Positions 1 through 5,318 of a stretch of 8,743 nucleotides of DNA are shown here, piece after piece. Below the pieces are notes generated by a model. That model was not told the origin of the DNA. It was given only the letters and a program-made list of their open reading frames with translations, and did no database searches. The DNA lies in the NCBI GenBank assembly GCA_019417145.1, contig DXVY01000057.1, positions 1-8,743 on the forward strand, read 5' to 3'. The DNA comes from Clostridiales bacterium (GTDB lineage: Bacteria; Bacillota; Clostridia; Oscillospirales; Acutalibacteraceae). Numbering within the stretch: the stretch's first letter is position 1; each line of letters begins with the position of its first letter. Both the position numbers and the translations under genes were made by a program.

Positions 1-73
1 GATCTGTAAAGCCCCATTTCAGCCAATGCCCCCTACAGCGCTGGGACCGTACTCGACAATGGGCGGAGTGGGG

Positions 74-102
74 CGGCCCGAGAACGGGCCGTTGTCTTGT
101 TT
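74..102 (+). terminator. GC-rich hairpin, candidate terminator
   Basis: A perfect 7-bp stem (CGGCCCG at 74-80, CGGGCCG at 85-91) closes an AGAA tetraloop and is followed by a T-rich but interrupted tract (TTGTCTTGTTT, 92-102). This shape fits a Rho-independent terminator of an upstream plus-strand transcript, or a hairpin in the leader of the downstream metal-binding gene. The imperfect T-tract keeps confidence moderate. Confidence 0.45.
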
Positions 103-105
103 ATG

Positions 106-147
106 CCGGCCAATGGCTGATGGGGATCAGGCTGGTCGCGGTTTTTT
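106..147 (+). terminator. Imperfect hairpin with T6 tract ahead of znuA-like gene
   Basis: CTGAT (117-121) and ATCAG (126-130) pair across a GGGG loop. The stem continues outward imperfectly, with 106-112 pairing to bases within 133-141 with bulges at 136 and 138. Six T residues follow directly (142-147). It is either a terminator of an upstream unit or an attenuator in the leader of the next gene. It ends only 18 bases before that gene's Shine-Dalgarno sequence (166-170), which leaves almost no room for a separate promoter after it. Confidence 0.4.
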
Positions 148-152
148 GAACA

Positions 153-165
153 AATCTATTAGATT
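153..165. promoter_or_regulatory. 13-bp palindrome, candidate metal-regulator operator
   Basis: AATCTA-T-TAGATT is a perfect 6-1-6 inverted repeat that abuts the AGGAG ribosome binding site (166-170) of the metal-binding protein gene. Odd-centred AT-rich palindromes are typical of Fur-family sites (Zur, Fur), usually 7-1-7, and such regulators commonly control ZnuA-type genes. The bases do not match the Bacillus Zur consensus closely, so the regulator is unknown and operator function is inferred from position and symmetry only. Confidence 0.35.
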
Positions 166-183
166 AGGAGAATATTGGGATTT

Positions 184-1113
184 ATGAGAAACTTAAGGAT
201 CTTTTTTCGCGGGCTGCTCTGTGTGCTGCTGGCGGTGGCCATGACGGGGAGCGCCGCCTGTTCGGGGGGCGCTAAAGACGGGGAAGAGGGGTTCCATGTG
301 GTAGCCTCTTTCACCCCGGTTTATGCTCTTACCCTCGCCGTCACCGACGGGGCGCAGCATGTGACGGTGGACTGCATGACCTCTGAAACAACGGGTTGCC
401 CCCATGATTACCAACTCACGCCGGCCGATATGCAAAAAGTGGAGACGGCCGATTTCCTGGTTCTCAACGGGGCGGGTATGGAAAGCAGTTTTATGGATAA
501 AATCTTCAGCCAGTATCCCGACCTGCCAACCGTGGAATCGGCCGATGGGGTACAGTTGTTGCATGAGGGGGAAGACGGGCACCAGCATACCGACGAGCAA
601 GAGACCTATAACCCGCACACCTGGCTCTCCTTATGGAACGCGGCCGATCAAGTGGACGCCATTGCCACCGCCCTGTCCCAGGCCGATCCGGCCAATAGCC
701 AGGTCTACGCTGCCAACGCCGCCGCTTTCCGCTCCCAGGTTGAGGCGTTGGATAGCTCGTACAGGGCCCGTTTGGAAGGTCTGTCCCATAAGAAAATCAT
801 GACCTTCCACGCCGCCTTTGCCTATCTGGCCGAGGATTACGGATTGGAGGTCACGGCCGTCATCGAGTCCAGCCCCGGCACCGCGCCGGATCCCCAAACC
901 CTCCAGGAGCTGATCGACACGGTGCATGCCCAGGGTATCACGGCCATTTTTACCGAGCCGCAGTATCCAGATTCCACTGCCCAGGTCATCGCTGAGGCCA
1001 CCGGCGCGAAGATTTTTACGCTGGATCCCTTGGTCACCGGCAATATGAATAAGGACTCTTATTTGGAAGGAATGGAAGAAAATTTCAAAACCCTTATAGA
1101 GGCCCTGTCCTAA
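184..1113 (+). CDS. Metal (probably zinc) ABC transporter substrate-binding lipoprotein
   Basis: ZnuA/AdcA-family (cluster A-I) extracellular metal-binding protein that captures Zn2+ (or Mn2+) for an ABC importer. From the ATG at 184 it has 309 residues, usual for the family. It begins with a basic, hydrophobic signal peptide; Cys26 in GSAAC is the likely lipidated residue, although Ser at -3 makes a weak lipobox. Candidate metal ligands are His74 (GCPHDYQLTP), His145 (NPHTWLS), His209 (TFHAAFAYL) and Asp281 (LDPLVTG), and a short His/Glu/Asp-rich loop (about 127-142) is typical of zinc binders. AGGAG at 166-170 lies 13 bases from this ATG; an in-frame TTG at 175 is only 4 bases away, so the start is not settled. 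No permease (ZnuB) or ATPase (ZnuC) gene follows. The family is secure, the metal is inferred. Confidence 0.9.
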   Translation: MRNLRIFFRGLLCVLLAVAMTGSAACSGGAKDGEEGFHVVASFTPVYALTLAVTDGAQHVTVDCMTSETTGCPHDYQLTPADMQKVETADFLVLNGAGMESSFMDKIFSQYPDLPTVESADGVQLLHEGEDGHQHTDEQETYNPHTWLSLWNAADQVDAIATALSQADPANSQVYAANAAAFRSQVEALDSSYRARLEGLSHKKIMTFHAAFAYLAEDYGLEVTAVIESSPGTAPDPQTLQELIDTVHAQGITAIFTEPQYPDSTAQVIAEATGAKIFTLDPLVTGNMNKDSYLEGMEENFKTLIEALS

Positions 1114-1294
1114 AACATGACCGGCCGGCACCCTCAGCGTATACGCCGGTTGGCAGCCGCGCGGCAATCCATGGATACGGCAAGGGCGCCGGCGCGGCAG
1201 CGCCTTAGCGTTTACCGGCGATTTGGGCCGCCTGTTATCCGGGAGACCGGCACGGTAGAGAGGCCGGAGAAGAATGGGCGAGACAAAAAAAGCA
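1114..1294. other. GC-rich intergenic stretch without a gene
   Basis: No reading frame here has protein-like composition or a plausible ribosome binding site. It contains several short palindromes (CCGGCCGG 1121-1128, GCGTATACGC 1137-1146, ATCCATGGAT 1167-1176) and pairable segments such as CGCCGG (1144-1149) with CCGGCG (1189-1194). In GC-rich DNA these can arise by chance. I see no remnant of znuB or znuC. Confidence 0.5.
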
Positions 1295-1327
1295 AAAAGG
1301 GCAGCCGTCTTAGACGGCTGCCCTTTT
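1295..1327. terminator. Strong 15-bp hairpin terminator between convergent genes
   Basis: A perfect 15-bp stem (1295-1309 with 1313-1327), with GGGCAGCCGTC as its GC core, closes a TTA loop. Read on the minus strand it ends in T5, GC, T7 only ten bases after the stop codon of the CxxC protein, which is a textbook Rho-independent terminator. On the plus strand only four T residues follow, so it should also stop transcription from the znuA-like gene, less efficiently. Confidence 0.88.
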
Positions 1328-1336
1328 CCGATGGAG

Positions 1337-1546
1337 TTACAGCGCGGCGTCGTATCCCAGATCCTCAATGGCGGTCCGAAATTGCTCGGCCGACGCGGCG
1401 GTTTCATCGAACTGAATGGCGGCGGTGCCCGCATTCAGGTCCACCTCTACGCTCTCAACGCCCTTAATCCCATGACAGGCCTTTTCCACAGCGGCCTTGC
1501 AGTTGCCGCACATCATGCCCTCCACCTTGATGATAACTTCCTTCAT
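1337..1546 (-). CDS. Small heavy-metal-associated (HMA) domain protein, CopZ/MerP-like
   Basis: A 69-residue protein consisting of one HMA domain (beta-alpha-beta-beta-alpha-beta fold). The metal-binding loop GMMCGNC places Cys13 and Cys16 as the pair that binds a soft metal, usually Cu(I), in CopZ-type chaperones or N-terminal domains of P-type ATPases. It ends with the usual IEDLGYDAAL-type helix and tail. The ATG at 1546 is chosen because GGAGG lies 8 bases upstream; a longer in-frame version would overlap the preceding gene and add residues unlike the family. It starts 13 bases after the flavin reductase-like gene, with its ribosome binding site just after that stop codon, so the two are almost certainly cotranscribed and probably translationally coupled. 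No copper ATPase or csoR gene is in the window, so the partner and metal are unknown. Confidence 0.88.
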   Translation of the reverse strand: MKEVIIKVEGMMCGNCKAAVEKACHGIKGVESVEVDLNAGTAAIQFDETAASAEQFRTAIEDLGYDAAL

Positions 1547-1559
1547 TTTCGTTTCCTCC

Positions 1560-2063
1560 CTATTCTGTCTTTTCCAGGACCTTGACGATCTCTCCCACAT
1601 ACATGCGATGATAGTCCTTTTCCGGATACCATTTCAGGCAGGAGGTGTCGATGAAGTTTTCTTCTCGTAGATCCTGTACATATAGCTTCTTGCAGATAAG
1701 CACCAGTCGGGCTTCTGCGAAATAGACCGTCCCGTCGGTAAAGATGGGCGTAAGCCCGGCCTCGGCGGCCTTGTCGACATCCCGGCCGGATTTAGAGCCG
1801 CAGATTTTATGGATATCCTTACGGTCTCCGTAAAAGCTCAGGGAGAAATATTCCTCCTGCTCCATGAATGTATAGGTATATCGCTGCGGCCGGATCATGG
1901 CCTGCACGCATTCCTTGCCCCACATCTCGCCGGCAAAGCCCCAACTGGCCGTCATCATGTTGAATTTTTCCGGTCCACCGGCGGCTACCAACATCCATTC
2001 GTCGGCAATCATCTGCATGATGTTGCCTTTAATTTCCTTTGGCTGAATCTCTCTCCATGACAT
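1560..2063 (-). CDS. Flavin reductase-family (flavoredoxin-like) protein
   Basis: A 167-residue protein of the flavin reductase-like FMN-binding split-barrel family. Recognisable segments, in order: MMTASWGFAGEMWGKE (about 36-51), where the family has its flavin-contacting strands; FMEQEEYFSLSFYGDR (66-81); CGSKSGRDVDKAAEAGLTP (88-106), a hallmark of the clostridial/archaeal branch; the EARLVLICKKLY strand (117-128); and YHRMYVGEIVKVL (151-163) at the C terminus. Members bind FMN and transfer electrons in anaerobes, but physiological partners are mostly unknown. The ATG at 2063 follows AAGGAGA at 8-base spacing. It is the first gene of a two-gene minus-strand operon with the HMA protein and is divergent from the arginine cluster. 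A role in handling metal redox state with its neighbour is possible but only inferred from linkage. Confidence 0.85.
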   Translation of the reverse strand: MSWREIQPKEIKGNIMQMIADEWMLVAAGGPEKFNMMTASWGFAGEMWGKECVQAMIRPQRYTYTFMEQEEYFSLSFYGDRKDIHKICGSKSGRDVDKAAEAGLTPIFTDGTVYFAEARLVLICKKLYVQDLREENFIDTSCLKWYPEKDYHRMYVGEIVKVLEKTE

Positions 2064-2086
2064 TCTATCGCTTCTCCTTTCCCTCT

Positions 2087-2103
2087 GCCGCCTTTGCAGC
2101 GGC
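2087..2103 (-). other. Short hairpin in the leader of the flavin reductase-like gene
   Basis: GCCGC (2087-2091) and GCGGC (2099-2103) pair across a 7-base loop, between the probable minus-strand promoter and the ribosome binding site of the flavin reductase-like gene. No T-tract follows on the minus strand, so it is not a terminator. It may simply stabilise the leader. Confidence 0.3.
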
Positions 2104-2129
2104 GGGCGGACGATTATCCCCGCCTTTCT

Positions 2130-2157
2130 ATTATATACGCCTGCCCCCCGTAGTTAA
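2130..2157 (-). promoter_or_regulatory. Probable sigma-A promoter of the flavin reductase/HMA operon
   Basis: On the minus strand a perfect -10 hexamer TATAAT (2130-2135) is preceded, after 16 bases, by TTAACT (2152-2157), a 4 of 6 match to the -35 consensus. Transcription would start near 2123, leaving a leader of about 60 bases with a good Shine-Dalgarno sequence. The -10 is convincing, the -35 only fair. Confidence 0.55.
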
Positions 2158-2209
2158 AGCAAAAAATCCAAATAATTTCTTGCGCGATTTTTGATTTTAT
2201 GCACCGAAT

Positions 2210-2227
2210 ATTCAATTTATATGCATA
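2210..2227 (-). promoter_or_regulatory. Distal ARG box (ArgR/AhrC operator)
   Basis: On the minus strand the bases TATGCATATAAATTGAAT match 14 of 18 positions of the Bacillus AhrC operator consensus as I recall it (CATGAATAAAAATKCAAK). ArgR/AhrC binds such sites with arginine as corepressor. It lies about 175 bases upstream of the proximal box, a distance at which DNA looping between ArgR hexamers is conceivable, and just upstream of the small reading frame at 2250. Confidence 0.5.
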
Positions 2228-2249
2228 GAATGAGAAGCGGGATCATGAA

Positions 2250-2363
2250 ATGGTAGGCTTTTTTGCAGCCTTCAGCCGTTTTATAGGCGGGTGTTCTTCC
2301 GAATACCCTAAGGACGTCCGCATTGTGCACAAAGAAGGATCAAGAGCATTAGATGATTTGTGA
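2250..2363 (+). CDS. Candidate small protein, 37 residues, unrecognised
   Basis: An ATG-started frame of 37 codons ending in TGA, too short for usual gene callers. The N-terminal part is hydrophobic and aromatic (MVGFFAAFSRFIGG), with Cys15; the second half is charged and protein-like (SSEYPKDVRIVHKEGSRALD). The frame stays open upstream to a TAG at 2226, with no other start codon. Its G+C is higher than the AT-rich DNA on both sides, consistent with coding sequence. Against it: no good Shine-Dalgarno sequence is visible (only GAG and GCGGG upstream), and a longer minus-strand frame also crosses the region. Arg codons at 10, 24 and 32 are scattered, so it is not a classic attenuation peptide. 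It sits between two ARG boxes upstream of argG. I do not recognise a family; it could also be the tail of a decayed gene. Confidence 0.35.
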   Translation: MVGFFAAFSRFIGGCSSEYPKDVRIVHKEGSRALDDL

Positions 2364-2384
2364 GGTTTTACAATTTGCATATTT

Positions 2385-2402
2385 AATGCATAAAAATTCA
2401 AT
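2385..2402 (+). promoter_or_regulatory. Proximal ARG box (ArgR/AhrC operator) of the arginine operon
   Basis: AATGCATAAAAATTCAAT matches about 16 of 18 positions of the Bacillus AhrC operator consensus as I recall it. It ends 7 bases before the -35 element of argG, so a bound arginine-loaded repressor would hinder RNA polymerase. A further TGCAT half-site lies just upstream (2376-2380) and may form part of an overlapping second box. Arginine repression of the operon is inferred from this. Confidence 0.7.
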
Positions 2403-2409
2403 AAAAGCC

Positions 2410-2437
2410 TTGCAATTGAACAAAAGAGGTGTATAAT
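2410..2437 (+). promoter_or_regulatory. Probable sigma-A promoter of the arg operon
   Basis: TTGCAA (2410-2415) and a perfect TATAAT (2432-2437) are separated by 16 bases. Transcription would start around 2444, giving a leader of roughly 58 bases to the argG start. It is the best promoter on this strand in the window and lies directly after the proximal ARG box. Confidence 0.7.
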
Positions 2438-2501
2438 GTGAATTATCAAAAAGGAAATTGGATAGCGGATTTACATCATGACTGTAATGGAGGCAAGAAT
2501 C

Positions 2502-3719
2502 ATGGCTGATATTAAAAAGGTAGTTTTGGCGTATTCCGGCGGTTTGGACACGTCTATCATCATCCCCTGGCTGAAAGAGAATTACGATAATTGCGAGGTC
2601 ATCGCCGTGGCCGCCGACGTGGGCCAGGGCACCGAGCTGGACGGCCTGCAGGAAAAGGCCATCAAAACCGGCGCTTCCAAACTCTATATCGAGGATTTGA
2701 CCAAGACCTTTATTGAGGATTTTGTTTGGCCTTCCCTCCAGGCGGGGGCCAAATACGAGAACCAGTACCTGCTGGGCACCGCCTTCGCCCGGCCCATTAT
2801 CGCCAAGCGGCTGGTGGAAATCGCCAAAGCCGAGGGCGCTGACGCCATCTGCCATGGCTGCACCGGCAAGGGCAACGACCAGGTGCGTTTTGAGCTGGCC
2901 ATCAAGGCCTTTGCCCCGGATATGCCCATCATCGCCCCCTGGCGGATCTGGGATTTAAAGTCCCGGGACGAGGAAATCGATTACGCCGAGGCCCACAACA
3001 TCCCCCTCAAGATCACCCGGGAGACCAACTATTCCAAGGACAAGAACCTGTGGCACCTGTCCCACGAGGGGTTGGATCTGGAGGATCCGGCCAACGAGCC
3101 CAAATATGATGAGATTCTGGAGATGGGTGTTTCCCCCTGGAAGGCGCCCGACCAGGCCACCTATGTGACCATCCACTTTGAGAAGGGCATCCCCACCGCT
3201 GTGGACGGCAAGGAAATGGATGCGGTGGAGATTGTTAAGATCCTCAACAAGCTGGGCGGCGAGAATGGTATTGGCCTTCTGGATATGGTGGAGAACCGGC
3301 TGGTGGGCATGAAGTCCCGGGGCGTATACGAGACCCCTGGCGGCGCCATCCTGTACTGTGCCCATGACCTGCTGGAGACTATCTGCCTGGATCGGGACAC
3401 CATGCATTATAAGCAGAAGCTGGCCCTGGAGTTTGCCGACCTTGTGTATTTCGGCAAGTGGTTTACTCCCCTGCGGGAGGCTATGACCGCCTTTGTGGAT
3501 TCCACCCAGCAGACGGTGACCGGCGACGTCAAGCTCAAGCTTTACAAGGGCAATATGATCCCCGCCTCCATCACTTCTCCCTACACCCTGTATGATGAAG
3601 AGGTGGCCACCTTCGACGAGGATCATGTGTACGATCAGAAGGATTCCGCCGGCTTTATCAATCTCTTCGGTCTGCCCATCAAGGTCAAGGCCAAGCTGGA
3701 CGAGAAGCGGGGCAAGTAA
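2502..3719 (+). CDS. argG: Argininosuccinate synthase
   Basis: Joins citrulline and aspartate, with ATP cleaved to AMP and PPi, to make argininosuccinate in the cytoplasm, the penultimate step of arginine synthesis. The 405-residue length is normal. The N-terminal nucleotide-binding domain has the PP-loop AYSGGLDTS (10-18); HGCTGKGNDQVRFE (118-131) is the family signature contacting ATP, citrulline and aspartate; YSKDKNLW (177-184) and GVYETPGG (274-281) mark the synthetase domain, followed by a C-terminal multimerisation tail. The ATG at 2502 is chosen because GGAGG sits 8 bases upstream; an upstream in-frame ATG at 2478 would add eight residues before the conserved N terminus and lacks a ribosome binding site. 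First gene of the arg operon, with a likely ArgR-controlled promoter just upstream. Confidence 0.97.
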   Translation: MADIKKVVLAYSGGLDTSIIIPWLKENYDNCEVIAVAADVGQGTELDGLQEKAIKTGASKLYIEDLTKTFIEDFVWPSLQAGAKYENQYLLGTAFARPIIAKRLVEIAKAEGADAICHGCTGKGNDQVRFELAIKAFAPDMPIIAPWRIWDLKSRDEEIDYAEAHNIPLKITRETNYSKDKNLWHLSHEGLDLEDPANEPKYDEILEMGVSPWKAPDQATYVTIHFEKGIPTAVDGKEMDAVEIVKILNKLGGENGIGLLDMVENRLVGMKSRGVYETPGGAILYCAHDLLETICLDRDTMHYKQKLALEFADLVYFGKWFTPLREAMTAFVDSTQQTVTGDVKLKLYKGNMIPASITSPYTLYDEEVATFDEDHVYDQKDSAGFINLFGLPIKVKAKLDEKRGK

Positions 3720-3745
3720 GGCCGACAGCTGAACAGACAAAAGAT

Positions 3746-3775
3746 ATTGGAGGGGGAAATATTTCTCCCTCCAAT
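3746..3775 (+). other. Long intercistronic hairpin between argG and argH
   Basis: ATTGGAGGG (3746-3754) pairs perfectly with CCCTCCAAT (3767-3775). The stem continues through a G-T wobble into GAAA/TTTC, giving about 13-14 bp. No T-tract follows (TGCCGATT), so it is unlikely to be a simple terminator. It may act as an RNA stability or processing element, or cause partial termination, and so set the ArgG to ArgH ratio. Confidence 0.6.
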
Positions 3776-3784
3776 TGCCGATTC

Positions 3785-3801
3785 CGGCGGCCATGCCGCC
3801 G
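3785..3801 (+). other. Second GC-rich hairpin ahead of argH
   Basis: CGGCGGC (3785-3791) and GCCGCCG (3795-3801) form a perfect 7-bp stem with a CAT loop, only ten bases after the first hairpin and nine before the argH ribosome binding site (3811-3816). An in-frame ATG at 3793 falls in its loop and stem, which argues against that ATG as the argH start. Confidence 0.5.
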
Positions 3802-3825
3802 CTTATAAAGAGAGGAAGAAGCGCC

Positions 3826-5202
3826 GTGCAGCTTTGGACAGGCAGATTTAAAAAGGCCTTGGATAAAAAGACCAACGACTTTAACAGCTCGATTCCCTTT
3901 GACCAGCGCATGTATCGGGAGGATATTACGGGTTCCATGGCCCACGCCCGCATGCTGGGAGCTCAGGGCATCATCCCGGCGGGGGAAGCCGACGTAATTA
4001 TAGAAGGCTTACAGGGCATTTTAGCCGACATGGAGTCGGGCGTGCTGCCCATCGACCCCGAGACCGAGGACATCCATACCTTTGTAGAGGGGGAGCTGAC
4101 CCGGCGGGTAGGGGATGCGGGCAAGCGGCTGCATACCGCCCGCAGCCGCAACGACCAAGTGGCCCTGGATGATCGGCTGTACCTGCGGGGGAGGATTGAC
4201 GGGATCTCCGGACAGATCTGGCAGCTGGTGGGCGTACTGGCCGATAAGGCCCTTCAATATAAGGATGCGGTCATGCCGGGGTATACCCATCTGCAGCGGG
4301 CCCAGCCCATTGTGTTGGGACATCATCTGCTGGCCTATGCGGAGATGCTTTTGCGGGATTTGGACCGGCTGGCCGACTGCCGGCGCCGTATGAACGTATC
4401 TCCCTTGGGCTCCGGGGCTTTGGCGGGCACCACCTATCCCTTGGACCGTGAAATGGTGGCTAAAGAATTAGGGATGGACGGCATCACCCGCAACAGCTTA
4501 GACGGGGTGTCCGACCGGGATTTTATCCTGGAGCTGGCGGCCGACCTTTCCATCGTCATGGTGCATCTGTCCCGCTTTGCCGAGGAGGTCATCCTCTGGT
4601 GTTCCGCGGAGTTCCGGTTTGTGGAGCTGGACGACGCCTTTTCCACCGGTTCCAGCATAATGCCCCAGAAAAAAAATCCGGATATCGCCGAGCTGGTGCG
4701 GGGGAAATCCGGTCGGGTATTTGGCGACCTTATGGCCCTGCTCACCGCTATGAAGGGGCTGCCGCTGGCCTACAATAAGGATATGCAGGAGGATAAGGAG
4801 GCCGTCTTTGACGCGTTGGATACGGTGGAGATGTGCCTGACTGCCTTTACCCCCATGTTGGACACCATGACCGTGAAGACCGAGAATATGCGTAAGGCGG
4901 CGGCCGGCGGCTTTATCAACGCCACCGACTGCGCCGATTATCTGGTGGGAAAGGGGCTGCCCTTCCGGGACGCCTACAAGGCGGTGGGACAGCTTGTGGC
5001 CCGTTGTATCGAGCTGGATGAGACCCTGGAAAGTCTGCCCTTAGAAGAATACCAAAAGGTATGCGGGTTGTTTGATGCGGGTGTGTATGCCGCTATTTCT
5101 CTGGAAAAGTGCGTGAGCGACCGGACGGTTGTGGGAGGACCTGCCCCCCAATGTGTGGAGCGGGAGGCGAAACGAGTAAAGGCACTGCTGGAGGATAGGT
5201 AG
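3826..5202 (+). CDS. argH: Argininosuccinate lyase
   Basis: Splits argininosuccinate into arginine and fumarate, the last step of the pathway; a cytoplasmic homotetramer of the fumarase/aspartase superfamily. From the GTG at 3826 it has 458 residues, the usual length, and begins MQLWTGRF, matching the family N terminus; AGAGGA (3811-3816) is 9 bases upstream. In-frame TTG (3775) and ATG (3793) codons upstream lie within hairpins and would add non-conserved residues. Conserved regions: SSIPFDQRMYREDITGS (21-37), TARSRNDQV (104-112), PGYTHLQRAQP (151-161, with His155 of the active site), and the superfamily signature GSSIMPQKKNPD (275-286), where Ser277 is the expected catalytic base on the mobile loop. 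It follows argG by 106 bases containing two hairpins but is presumably cotranscribed. Confidence 0.97.
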   Translation: MQLWTGRFKKALDKKTNDFNSSIPFDQRMYREDITGSMAHARMLGAQGIIPAGEADVIIEGLQGILADMESGVLPIDPETEDIHTFVEGELTRRVGDAGKRLHTARSRNDQVALDDRLYLRGRIDGISGQIWQLVGVLADKALQYKDAVMPGYTHLQRAQPIVLGHHLLAYAEMLLRDLDRLADCRRRMNVSPLGSGALAGTTYPLDREMVAKELGMDGITRNSLDGVSDRDFILELAADLSIVMVHLSRFAEEVILWCSAEFRFVELDDAFSTGSSIMPQKKNPDIAELVRGKSGRVFGDLMALLTAMKGLPLAYNKDMQEDKEAVFDALDTVEMCLTAFTPMLDTMTVKTENMRKAAAGGFINATDCADYLVGKGLPFRDAYKAVGQLVARCIELDETLESLPLEEYQKVCGLFDAGVYAAISLEKCVSDRTVVGGPAPQCVEREAKRVKALLEDR

Positions 5203-5318
5203 GAACGGTGGTTTTGTTTTTACAGCTGGAGGCCTTCCGAGGTTATTGCTGAAAAAAGCGGATACATACCGTCTGCTGGTAGATGACAGAACCGTGAAAA
5301 AGCAAGGAGGAATCCCAA

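Noticed and set aside
1..105. A cobalamin or metal-sensing riboswitch upstream of the lipoprotein gene.
   Set aside because: The conserved boxes of the cobalamin, NiCo and yybP-ykoY classes that I can recall are not present. Only generic hairpins are visible.
2..187. An open frame across the first 187 bases ending in a TGA that overlaps the ATG at 184 (ATGA).
   Set aside because: The translation is Pro/Gly-rich and unlike any family I know apart from a brief chance likeness (ALGPYS) to RidA, and the segment contains two hairpins, one with a T6 tract. A noncoding leader explains it better, though a coupled upstream gene cannot be excluded without the preceding DNA.
1117..1467. A 116-codon plus-strand frame after the metal-binding gene.
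   Set aside because: It is Arg/Pro-rich, runs through the terminator hairpin and into the HMA gene on the other strand, and has no ribosome binding site.
2243..2449. A 68-codon minus-strand frame over the argG promoter region.
   Set aside because: It reads through the proximal ARG box and the argG promoter, is composed mainly of AT-rich codons, and has no ribosome binding site. The shorter plus-strand frame in the same place looks more protein-like.
2228..2480. A possible T-box or other known riboswitch ahead of argG.
   Set aside because: I see no T-box sequence (GGTGGNACCGCG) and no terminator between the promoter at 2432-2437 and argG. The predicted leader is only about 58 bases.
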